A stretch of DNA of 64,000 bases from Cytobacillus oceanisediminis 2691. GTDB lineage: Bacteria > Bacillota > Bacilli > Bacillales > Cytobacillaceae. Each line of letters opens with the position of its first letter. Within the stretch, counting starts at the first letter, position 1. The stretch covers positions 124,001 through 188,000 of the forward strand of contig NZ_VEEP01000001.1 in NCBI RefSeq assembly GCF_007678455.1, read 5' to 3'. This document shows, piece after piece, positions 17,479 through 24,486 of the stretch. A program made the position numbers and the translations under genes. Under the pieces are notes generated by a model. That model was not told the DNA's origin and ran no database searches. It saw only the letters and a program-made list of their open reading frames with translations.

Positions 17479-17776
17479 AGAAATCATCATCATGATCATA
17501 GGCATGGCTGTCGTGACCTACATACCGAGGATGCTTCCGTTCGTGATGTTCCGGGGAAAAGAACTGCCGCCATTTTTGCAAGGCGTCCTGAAGAATGTCC
17601 CTTATGCCACACTGGGAGCGCTGATTTTCCCGGCTATCCTGTTCATCCAGGAAGACATCTGGTACGGCCTGATTGGTGCAGCGGCCGCGTTCATCGTTGC
17701 CTTTTTGGGAGCAAACGTCATTGTGGTTGTCATTGGTTCAATATCCATTTTGACTCTATATTCTTATTTTTTCTAG
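17471..17776 (+). CDS. azlD: Branched-chain amino acid exporter subunit AzlD
   Basis: A 101-aa small hydrophobic partner of AzlC with three to four membrane segments and the family motif TYIPRMLPFVMFRGKELPPF. The start ATG overlaps the azlC stop (ATGAGTAG), implying translational coupling. A terminator follows at once. Confidence 0.88.
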   Translation: MSREIIIMIIGMAVVTYIPRMLPFVMFRGKELPPFLQGVLKNVPYATLGALIFPAILFIQEDIWYGLIGAAAAFIVAFLGANVIVVVIGSISILTLYSYFF

Positions 17777-17803
17777 ATCTGCATACGTGCAGGTCTTTTT
17801 TTT
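17775..17803 (+). terminator. Intrinsic terminator of azlCD
   Basis: GATCTGCA-TACG-TGCAGGTC with an uninterrupted run of eight to nine T residues; the stem starts at the azlD stop. Confidence 0.88.
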
Positions 17804-17934
17804 AGAGGGTTCTTCGTAATCTTTGTGGCTGTCACACCTTGCAGACAAATCTCCAGAAAAGTTTAAAACACCCTTCTTTTTAAAAGTGAATGTCCAATAA
17901 AAACAGGCTGGATAATCGAAAAAATAATGAAATG

Positions 17935-17962
17935 TTGACAAGATGATTGAATAGATTATAAT
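17935..17962 (+). promoter_or_regulatory. SigA promoter of the NitT/TauT-type ABC operon
   Basis: Perfect -35 TTGACA (17935-17940) and perfect -10 TATAAT (17957-17962) with a 16-bp spacer. Downstream, at 17972-17997, an AT-rich element contains AATTCCGAC and the palindrome AAACTAATTAGTTT, a possible operator. Confidence 0.85.
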
Positions 17963-18017
17963 TAACTTTATTAATTCCGACTAAACTAATTAGTTTTATG
18001 AGAATAGGGTGATTAGA

Positions 18018-18806
18018 TTGTTTATAGAAATCAGCAATGTCCACAAACAGTACGCAGACAAAAATAATCACCAGGTTGATATTTTAAAAGATATTAATCT
18101 AGGAGTGAATAAAGGTGAGTTTGTATCCATTCTCGGCCCATCAGGGTGTGGTAAATCTACGCTTCTTTCAATTGTCGCAGGCCTGACTCCCGCAACAAGT
18201 GGAGAAATAGTGGTTTCAGGCAAGAAAATTGAAAAGCCGGGAAAGGACAGGGGGATGGTGTTCCAGCAGGCGGCGTTGTTTCCATGGCTGAATGTGCTTG
18301 AAAATGTCATCTTTCCATTAAAGAAAGAAATGCCAAAGAAACAGGCTGAAGAGGAAGCGAAGAAATACTTGCAGATGGTGCAGCTGAGCAATTATCTGTC
18401 CCATTACCCCCATGAGCTGTCAGGCGGCATGCAGCAGCGTGTGGCGATTGCCAGGGCGCTTGCGATGAACCCTGATATCCTCCTGATGGATGAACCGTTT
18501 GGAGCACTGGATGAACAAACCCGTTCGCGTCTTCATGATCAACTGGAGACAATCTGGTCAGAGACGCAAAAAACGATTTTATTCGTAACACACAGTATCT
18601 CTGAATCCATTAAGCTTTCAGATCGAATCATCGTTATGGGGACGAAGCCGGGCGTAATCCTGAAGGATATCAAAGTGGAAATTCCAAGGCCTCGCCATGA
18701 ACATAAAAAAGAAATGGTCGAGCTTGAAGAATATATCATGGGCTTCCTGAAGAAGGAGATCGACAAAGTCATCAGGGAGGAGCTTGCACATGAATCCAAA
18801 CATTAA
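18018..18806 (+). CDS. ABC transporter ATP-binding protein (NitT/TauT family)
   Basis: A 262-aa ATPase. Walker A is GPSGCGKST, the Q loop is VFQQAALFPWL, the signature is LSGGMQQR, and Walker B is ILLMDEPFGALD, followed by the H-loop FVTHSISES. It is the SsuB/TauB/NrtD type that powers uptake of sulfonates, nitrate or similar small anions. The TTG at 18018 is preferred because AGGGTG lies about 7 nt upstream; GTG at 18009 would sit on the ribosome-binding site. It overlaps the permease gene by 23 nt. Confidence 0.88.
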   Translation: MFIEISNVHKQYADKNNHQVDILKDINLGVNKGEFVSILGPSGCGKSTLLSIVAGLTPATSGEIVVSGKKIEKPGKDRGMVFQQAALFPWLNVLENVIFPLKKEMPKKQAEEEAKKYLQMVQLSNYLSHYPHELSGGMQQRVAIARALAMNPDILLMDEPFGALDEQTRSRLHDQLETIWSETQKTILFVTHSISESIKLSDRIIVMGTKPGVILKDIKVEIPRPRHEHKKEMVELEEYIMGFLKKEIDKVIREELAHESKH

Positions 18807-19545
18807 AAGAATCATATTTTTTGCAGCAGTCATTGCATTCTGGTACACAGGGAGCAAGCTTGAATGGTGGCTGCCGATCATCCTTCCAGCACCGGAAAAA
18901 GTCCTGGAAGCCCTTATAACAGGCTTCCAGGATAAGACGCTGATTTATGACCTGATTGCCAGCTTTAAGCGTCTTGCAGTCGGTCTTGGTCTCTCGCTGG
19001 TGATTGGCACAGGGCTTGGTGTCCTGCTAGCCAAATCAAAAACGGCTGATGAGACTCTCGGTACAGTCGTCCTGGCACTCCAAAGTGTGCCTAGCATTGT
19101 ATGGCTTCCGCTTGCAATCATGTGGTTCGGGATGAACGAGAAGGCAGTAATCTTCGTCGTTGTTCTGGGAGGAACGTTCGTTATGACGCTCAATATCAGA
19201 GTGGGCATAAAAAATGTTTCACCTTTATTTATAAAGGCAGCAAAAACCATGGGGGTCAATGGCTGGGATTTATATAAAAGAGTGATTTTCCCAGCAGCGA
19301 TTCCTTATGTTGTCACAGGTTCAAGACTCGCATGGGCCTTCGCCTGGAGAGCCTTGATGGCCGGGGAATTATTGAGCACCGGACCGGGCCTTGGATACAC
19401 GCTCCGTTATGCATCCGATTTTGGCGACATGGCTCTTGTTATTGGGGTTATGATCATCATTGGCGTAATCGGTACCATCGTAGACCAGCTTATTTTCCAG
19501 CGTATCGAAAAATCTGTTCTGAACCGCTGGGGACTTGAATCATAA
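18784..19545 (+). CDS. ABC transporter permease (NitT/TauT family)
   Basis: A 253-aa membrane protein with five to six spans and a BPD_transp_1 domain. The EAA-type cytoplasmic loop lies around KAAKTMGVNGWDLYKRVIFPAAIPY. It resembles SsuC/TauC. Its start lies inside the end of the ATPase gene and its stop is 17 bp before the binding-protein gene, so the three genes form one operon. Confidence 0.88.
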   Translation: MHMNPNIKRIIFFAAVIAFWYTGSKLEWWLPIILPAPEKVLEALITGFQDKTLIYDLIASFKRLAVGLGLSLVIGTGLGVLLAKSKTADETLGTVVLALQSVPSIVWLPLAIMWFGMNEKAVIFVVVLGGTFVMTLNIRVGIKNVSPLFIKAAKTMGVNGWDLYKRVIFPAAIPYVVTGSRLAWAFAWRALMAGELLSTGPGLGYTLRYASDFGDMALVIGVMIIIGVIGTIVDQLIFQRIEKSVLNRWGLES

Positions 19546-19562
19546 AATCAGGAGGGAATCAC

Positions 19563-20561
19563 ATGAAAAAAGCTTCGATATTTTTGGCATTTTTAATGGC
19601 GTTTGCTGTGCTTCTAGCAGGCTGCGGCACCGGGGGAGCATCCAAATCGAATGGCGAAAAGAAAAAAATCGTCATTGGCTATTTTCCTAACATCAACCAC
19701 GTTCCTGCCATGGTGGCAAAAGACAAGGGCTACTTTGAGCAGCAGCTTGGGGATGGAACAACAGTAGAGTACAAAACTTTCGCTGAAGGCGGTTCATTCA
19801 TGACCGCACTGAAAACAGGCGAAATCGACGCAGGACTTGTAGGACCAGGACCGGCGATGAACAACTATACAACAGGAGCAGATGTTAAGATTATCGCTGG
19901 AGCATCGACTGGCGGTACCGTCGTTTTAGCAAGAAAGGGAGTCGAAATTAATTCTGCTGATGACTTCGCCGGTAAGACCTTCATTACTCCTGGAGTTGGC
20001 TGCACACATGATGTCCAGTATGAAACATATCTTGAAGCAGAAGGCATCACTTCACAGCGTATCGGCGGTACAATGAAGCATCTTACCGGCCAGCCGGCAC
20101 AGTACGCAGCGATGCTTAAGTCGGGAAAAGTTGATATTGCAGTGGCACCAGAGCCATGGGCAGCAGTGATTGAAAAAGAAACAGGTGCAGAAGTCGTCAT
20201 CGGCTGGGATGAAGTATCCTTCGGAGAAACACTCCCTGCATCCGTAATGGTCACTTCCGGCAAAATGATCGAAGAACAACCAGATACTGTTCAAAAAATT
20301 ATTGATGCACATAAAGAAGCTGTGAAATTCATCAATGAAAATCCAGCAGAAGCTCAGGAAATCACGATCAAAGACATCAAAGAAACGACAGGCCAGGAGC
20401 TTGAAAAAGATGTCGTCGAGCTTGCCTGGGAACGCATTGGTTTCACTACTGAAGTTGACGCACAGGCAATCCAGGACTTCTCGGATTCATCCTACGCTTT
20501 GAAGTTCCTTAAAGACAAACCAGACTTCAAAACGTTGATTGACGGCAGCTTCCATAATTAA
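19563..20561 (+). CDS. ABC transporter substrate-binding lipoprotein (NitT/TauT family)
   Basis: A 332-aa lipoprotein. A signal peptide ends in the lipobox LLAGC (Cys21), anchoring the protein outside the membrane. The NMT1/SsuA-like periplasmic-binding fold begins with VIGYFPNINHVPAMVAKDKG and includes EGGSFMTALKTGEIDAGLVG. Sulfonates, taurine or nitrate are the usual ligands; this sequence does not settle which one. It is the last gene of the operon, with a strong terminator 4 bp after the stop. Confidence 0.88.
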   Translation: MKKASIFLAFLMAFAVLLAGCGTGGASKSNGEKKKIVIGYFPNINHVPAMVAKDKGYFEQQLGDGTTVEYKTFAEGGSFMTALKTGEIDAGLVGPGPAMNNYTTGADVKIIAGASTGGTVVLARKGVEINSADDFAGKTFITPGVGCTHDVQYETYLEAEGITSQRIGGTMKHLTGQPAQYAAMLKSGKVDIAVAPEPWAAVIEKETGAEVVIGWDEVSFGETLPASVMVTSGKMIEEQPDTVQKIIDAHKEAVKFINENPAEAQEITIKDIKETTGQELEKDVVELAWERIGFTTEVDAQAIQDFSDSSYALKFLKDKPDFKTLIDGSFHN

Positions 20562-20564
20562 AAC

Positions 20565-20598
20565 AAAGAGTACCAGGATCTTTCCTGGTACTCTTTTG
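20565..20598 (+). terminator. Intrinsic terminator of the ABC operon
   Basis: AAAGAGTACCAGGA / TCCTGGTACTCTTT around TCTT: a perfect 14-base stem, followed by a short T run. Confidence 0.9.
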
Positions 20599-20606
20599 CT
20601 GTTTGA

Positions 20607-21296
20607 AAAGATGCCCTTATGCAAGGTGTTTTTCTTTTTATAAGTGCATCATTCAGGTGGAAAGATGCCCTTATGCAAGGTGTTTTTCTTTTATAAGGGT
20701 ACCAGTCAGGTGGAGAGATACCCTTATGCAAGTCATTCCAGCTCCATAAGGGTACCATTCAAGCGGAAAGAGACCCTTATGCAAGCCAAATCACCTTTAT
20801 AAGGGCACTATTCAAGCGGAAAGAGACCCTTATGCAAGCCAATCCAGCTCCATAAGGGCACCATTCAAGCGGAAAGATACCCTTATGCAAGGCAACCCAG
20901 CTCCATAAAGGTACCATTCAAGCGGAAAGATACCCTTATGCAAGTCAATCCCGCCTCATAAGGGCACCATTCAAGCGGAAAGATACCCTTATGCAAGACA
21001 TTCCAGCTCCATAAGGGCACCAGTCAGGTGGAGAGATACCCTTATGCATGGCACTCCAGCTCCATAAGGGCACCATTCAAGCGGAAAGAGAACCTTATGC
21101 AAGGCAAAACACCCTTATAAGGGCACCATTCAGGAGGAAAGATACCCTTATGCAAGTCATTCCCCCTCCATAAGGGCATCATTCAAGCAGAAAGATACCC
21201 TTATGCAAGCCAAACTACCCTTATAAGGGCACCATTCAAGCGGAGAGATACCCTTATGCATGGCACTCCACCTTCATAAGGGTATTATTCCAGTGG
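20607..21296. repeat. Tandem array of 13 units of 53 bp, each able to form a hairpin
   Basis: Units start at 20607, 20661, 20714, 20767, 20820, 20873, 20926, 20979, 21032, 21085, 21138, 21191 and 21244. All are exactly 53 bp except the first (54). Conserved blocks are ACCCTTATGCAAG near the start and ATAAGGGCACCATTCAAG towards the end, so each unit can fold through CCCTTATG/CATAAGGG. The middle 10-15 bases vary in two main versions. Because 53 is not a multiple of three and stops occur in all frames, it is not coding. It fills nearly all of the 867-bp space between the ABC operon and yhfN. Confidence 0.92.
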
Positions 21297-21428
21297 AAAG
21301 AAGCTAACTAAGGGTTCGGTTACATGAACTTTTTTGCCATTTTTACCGGTCATCAATAACTTGTTCTATTTTTGGGACAAAGGATTAAAATAGTTATAGA
21401 CACGGTTGTACGTAAAGGGGGAGAAGCT

Positions 21429-22712
21429 ATGGCGAGAAAGATGGGTTTTTACGGTGTGGTCGCCTATGTGCTCTATGGTTTTGCGGTGTACTGGTATTTA
21501 TTTTACTTTGCTGATAGTAATCTTCCATTTGAGTTTGAGGGTTCGAGGGCAGATCCGGCAACATTCCTGAACGGGAGAGAACTTATGCTGAGCGAGGAAT
21601 ACTCGAAGGTCAGGAATTTATTATTCTTCCTGTCTACGCCCTTTGAGTGGCTGTTTTACTTTTTGATTCTGCTTCTGGGGCTGTCTAAAGCTTTTAAGAA
21701 ATGGGGAGAAGAGACGTCGAAGAATAAGATTGGCCAGACTGCGATCTATTTAATCTGGCTTTCATTCTTTGCCTATCTGGCGACTTTCCCTCTAAGTTAC
21801 ATCAGTTACACCCTTTCCAGGACTTATAATATTTCCACACAGTCCTTTGCTTCCTGGATGAAGGACGAATTGATCGATTTCTGGGTCAATTATGCAATGA
21901 TGTTTGTGATTGTCATTGTCCTGTACTGGCTTATGAACAAGTTCAAGCGCTTTTGGTGGCTGGTTGCCTGGCTGGTTTCCGTGCCGTTCACTTTGTTTAT
22001 CATGTTCCTGCAGCCTGTTGTGATCGATCCGTTGTACAATGATTTTTCTCCGCTGAAAAATAAAGAGCTGGAGGCAAAGATTCTTGATCTTGCCGGTCAG
22101 GCAAAAATCCCTGCGGAACATGTATTCGAAGTGGATATGGCAGAAAAGACTAATGCCCTTAATGCCTATGTGACGGGAATCGGATCCAATTCAAGGATCG
22201 TCCTCTGGGATACGACATTGAATAAATTGAATGATGACCAAATCTTGTTCATAATGGCCCATGAAATGGCCCATTACGTGGAGAAACATATATATATCGG
22301 GATTGGCGGATACCTATTGCTGTCCCTGTTCGGTCTCTACTTTGTCTCGAAATTGATGAATTGGGCAGTCGAACGATGGGGCAAGGAATTCAAACTGGAG
22401 CATCCTGGTGACTTGAGGTCGCTGCCGTTGTTCCTGATGTTCCTATCGATGATCATGTTTGCCTCAAGTCCTGTCTCTAACCTTGTGTCACGCTACCAGG
22501 AAACTCGTGCAGACCGGTACGCAATCGAAATGACGGATAACACCGGTGCGGCGATTTCTGCTTTCCAGGAACTGACGAAGGCGGGACTCAGTCAGGTTGA
22601 TCCGCCTTGGCTGGTGAAAATCTTCCGCTACGGCCATCCAACCATGCTGGAGAGAATTTCGAGACTTGAGGAGTATGAAATTCAGAAGAGAAATGAAATG
22701 GAAGATGAATAG
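21429..22712 (+). CDS. yhfN: M48 family zinc metalloprotease YhfN (Ste24-like)
   Basis: A 427-aa membrane protease. The N-terminal M48_N half has several membrane spans. The zinc site is H278-E279-M-A-H282 (IMAHEMAHYVEKH), and the third ligand glutamate is in the ETRADRYAIEM segment. The length and position match B. subtilis YhfN. A CAAX-type or envelope quality-control role is inferred from the family only. The ATG at 21429 follows AAAGGGGGA; the longer in-frame start at 21372 adds 19 residues with no family support. Confidence 0.88.
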   Translation: MARKMGFYGVVAYVLYGFAVYWYLFYFADSNLPFEFEGSRADPATFLNGRELMLSEEYSKVRNLLFFLSTPFEWLFYFLILLLGLSKAFKKWGEETSKNKIGQTAIYLIWLSFFAYLATFPLSYISYTLSRTYNISTQSFASWMKDELIDFWVNYAMMFVIVIVLYWLMNKFKRFWWLVAWLVSVPFTLFIMFLQPVVIDPLYNDFSPLKNKELEAKILDLAGQAKIPAEHVFEVDMAEKTNALNAYVTGIGSNSRIVLWDTTLNKLNDDQILFIMAHEMAHYVEKHIYIGIGGYLLLSLFGLYFVSKLMNWAVERWGKEFKLEHPGDLRSLPLFLMFLSMIMFASSPVSNLVSRYQETRADRYAIEMTDNTGAAISAFQELTKAGLSQVDPPWLVKIFRYGHPTMLERISRLEEYEIQKRNEMEDE

Positions 22713-22721
22713 CTACCGTGG

Positions 22722-22750
22722 GAACCCTCAAGCCGAGGGTTTCTTTTTTC
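22722..22750 (+). terminator. Intrinsic terminator of yhfN
   Basis: AACCCTC / GAGGGTTT stem with an AAGCC loop, then CTTTTTT. Confidence 0.8.
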
Positions 22751-22788
22751 ATTTAAAAGGATTAAACGCATTTTTATTTCAAGATAAT

Positions 22789-22811
22789 AAAAAACCCCCG
22801 ATATAGGGGAT
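22789..22811 (-). terminator. Intrinsic terminator of the leftward yhzC gene
   Basis: Read leftward: CCCC-TATATC-GGGG followed by GTTTTTTATT. It lies 10 bp past the stop. Confidence 0.8.
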
Positions 22812-22820
22812 TTCACTCAT

Positions 22821-23057
22821 TTAAGTTCCAAATTGTTTGTTGAGATCTTTCAACTCTTCCGTCAAATTCAAAAACAGGATTTTGTCACGGTCATCTATCG
22901 CTTTGTCGATTCTGGTCATCAATTTTTCTCTTTTGGTATTCAGTTGAATTTCTGAGATTAACATGTCAACATACAGGTCCAGAACAAATGATTCCTTGGC
23001 TTTTATGCGTTTCATCACACTGGCCTTCATGGTATCAGAATACGATTTCTCTTTCAT
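22821..23057 (-). CDS. yhzC: IDEAL-domain protein (YhzC-like)
   Basis: A 78-aa protein, basic at the N-terminus and helical at the C-terminus. The IDEAL-type segment lies around residues 25-70 (LDLYVDMLISEIQ, then IDKAIDDRDKILFLNLTEEL). In ComK-containing bacilli a small IDEAL protein, YhzC, is encoded beside comK. The ATG at 23057 is chosen because AGAGGTGAGG precedes it; a GTG nine bases upstream would lie on that site. Its function is not known to me. It diverges from comK over about 190 bp of AT-rich DNA. Confidence 0.8.
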   Translation of the reverse strand: MKEKSYSDTMKASVMKRIKAKESFVLDLYVDMLISEIQLNTKREKLMTRIDKAIDDRDKILFLNLTEELKDLNKQFGT

Positions 23058-23165
23058 TGACCTCACCTCTTAGACCTTTTTTATATTATATGGAGGATTG
23101 AAAAGATAATCAACTAAATTTTTATAATTTTTAGAAAATTTTTATCAGAATATTAATTGTGGCTA

Positions 23166-23217
23166 AAAACGGAACTTTATCTGTTTTTAAAGAAAATTTT
23201 AGCAATTATGTTAAAAT
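23166..23217 (+). promoter_or_regulatory. Candidate ComK AT-boxes and -10 of comK
   Basis: Two near-matches to the ComK box AAAA-N5-TTTT, one mismatch each, lie at 23166-23178 and 23188-23200, with centres 22 bp apart (two helical turns). TAAAAT at 23212-23217 could be the -10, with no good -35. The region is very AT-rich, so chance matches are likely. Confidence 0.4.
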
Positions 23218-23248
23218 AGGGTGTAAGGTATTTTTAGGAGGTGAAGGA

Positions 23249-23827
23249 ATGACAGGGAACTCAAGGAATTTAGTAGAAGAATATGAAATAAACCCTTTTA
23301 CGATGATTATTCTACCTGAAGAATACGGCAGCAGGATTTACTCGAGGGTCATTGAACTGGAGGAGGAGTATGTATCCCCTTTCAGGCCGATAGATATTAT
23401 CAAAAAAAGCTGCAGATATTTTGGAAGCAGTTATGAAGGCAGGAAAGAAGGAACGAAACAGCTTACCGGGATCACCCATAAAACCCCGATCATTATCGAC
23501 CCTATAAGCTCCATCTATTTCATGCCGACAAGCTCACCCACAAAGCCGGACTGCATTTGGGTATCACATGAGCATGTGTTGTTCCATAAGAAAGTGGATG
23601 CCCAAAGTACACAAGTTACCTTCAGGAACAAGAAGACCAGGATTCTGCCGGTATCCCATCATTCATTCGAAAATCAGCTGCTTCGGACATCCATGCTGCG
23701 CACAAAATTCATGCAGCGGATGAAAGAAACTGAACGGAAAGCACTGTACCTTCTGCACGGTCCTAAATTCAATGACTCGCAAGGCTATCCTCATGTCAAT
23801 CTGGTCAGTGAGGTATATAAAGACTAA
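23249..23827 (+). CDS. comK: Competence transcription factor ComK
   Basis: A 192-aa DNA-binding protein, the same length as B. subtilis ComK, which activates the DNA-uptake and recombination genes. Family-type segments include INPFTMIILPEEYGSRIYS, KKSCRYFGSSYEGRKEGT and SSIYFMPTSSPTKPDCIWVS. The start at 23249 has the very strong site AGGAGGTGAAGG; an in-frame TTG at 23159 would add 30 unsupported residues. The frame is intact, so the competence switch gene appears functional here. Confidence 0.95.
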   Translation: MTGNSRNLVEEYEINPFTMIILPEEYGSRIYSRVIELEEEYVSPFRPIDIIKKSCRYFGSSYEGRKEGTKQLTGITHKTPIIIDPISSIYFMPTSSPTKPDCIWVSHEHVLFHKKVDAQSTQVTFRNKKTRILPVSHHSFENQLLRTSMLRTKFMQRMKETERKALYLLHGPKFNDSQGYPHVNLVSEVYKD

Positions 23828-23839
23828 AAAGCTAAGGGG

Positions 23840-23868
23840 AATCCGGCTGGTCAGCCGGATTCTTTTTC
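23840..23868. terminator. Bidirectional terminator between comK and yhjD
   Basis: GAATCCGGCT-GGTC-AGCCGGATTC, a perfect ten-base stem with T runs on both strands. It contains the last codons of the convergent yhjD gene. Confidence 0.88.
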
Positions 23869-24243
23869 AATTGTTCCCAAAGCAGGCTTAAATCGTTTGA
23901 AAAGGTAGTGTACCATCAATTCCTGGACTTTATTGCGGATGCGGGGATTGAAATAATTATGGTGTTCTTCGTATCCTTTGTAAATGAAGAGAAACATGGT
24001 GAAGGCATCATCCCGTTTTACTTCCTCAACCTTCAGCTGATTCTTTTTAAGGTAGGTTTTCACTTGTGCGAGCTCTTTCTGTACGGCTTTCATTGTTTCT
24101 TCGATTAGCTCCAAATAAGGCTTTTTTAATTTAAATGGACTATTTTCAACGACAGAAAGATCCCGATTGAGCACGACCAGCACCATCGGCAAATAGATGG
24201 CCTGTTCCATCATATCGCGGTCTTTTTCAGGAATCCTTGTCAT
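23851..24243 (-). CDS. yhjD: YhjD family protein, SOS-box controlled
   Basis: A 130-aa helical, soluble protein of unknown function that begins MTRIPEKDRDMMEQAIYLPM. It matches the YhjD family found next to yhjE and sipV in B. subtilis. The ATG at 24243 is supported by GAAGGGG upstream; a more distal in-frame start would run through the promoter. The promoter (24290-24318) is followed by a near-perfect LexA box (24271-24284), so expression is expected to rise after DNA damage. It converges on comK through a shared terminator. Confidence 0.8.
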   Translation of the reverse strand: MTRIPEKDRDMMEQAIYLPMVLVVLNRDLSVVENSPFKLKKPYLELIEETMKAVQKELAQVKTYLKKNQLKVEEVKRDDAFTMFLFIYKGYEEHHNYFNPRIRNKVQELMVHYLFKRFKPALGTIEKESG

Positions 24244-24270
24244 TTTGCTCTGCCCCTTCGATATAAAATA

Positions 24271-24284
24271 AGAACGTTTGTTCG
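24271..24284 (-). promoter_or_regulatory. LexA (SOS) box of yhjD
   Basis: The reverse strand reads CGAACAAACGTTCT, 13 of 14 matches to the Bacillus LexA consensus CGAACRNRYGTTYC, with perfect GAAC-N4-GTTC arms. It lies 5 bp downstream of the yhjD -10, where a repressor would block transcription. Confidence 0.88.
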
Positions 24285-24289
24285 TAATT

Positions 24290-24318
24290 ATCGTAATGGA
24301 TTTTGAACAGGATTTCAA
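24290..24318 (-). promoter_or_regulatory. SigA promoter of yhjD
   Basis: Reverse strand TTGAAA (24318-24313), 17-bp spacer, TACGAT (24295-24290). Confidence 0.75.
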
Positions 24319-24486
24319 GAGGATAAAAAATTTTCTTGTATTAACATCTTTTCCAAAATGACAGTAAACTTACAGCGTTGCTGAATAAGCACCTAAAAAG
24401 TTTCTTTCTAGAGCAGGAAATATATTTCTGTTAACGAAATAATAATGTAGCAGCATCAATTTTACATTGGAAGGATGGCTAGCAGG

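Noticed and set aside
20558-20758. Leftward 66-aa ORF across the start of the repeat array
   Set aside because: It arises from the terminator and the repeat units, its peptide is repetitive, and no ribosome-binding site precedes it.
20607-21296. CRISPR array
   Set aside because: The segments between the conserved blocks are themselves repeated with small variations, so there are no unique spacers, and no cas genes are nearby.
21797-21814. Two AGTTACA copies near the start of yhfN as a further regulator site
   Set aside because: They lie inside the coding sequence with a 9-bp period and no promoter, so they do not fit the 11-bp element.
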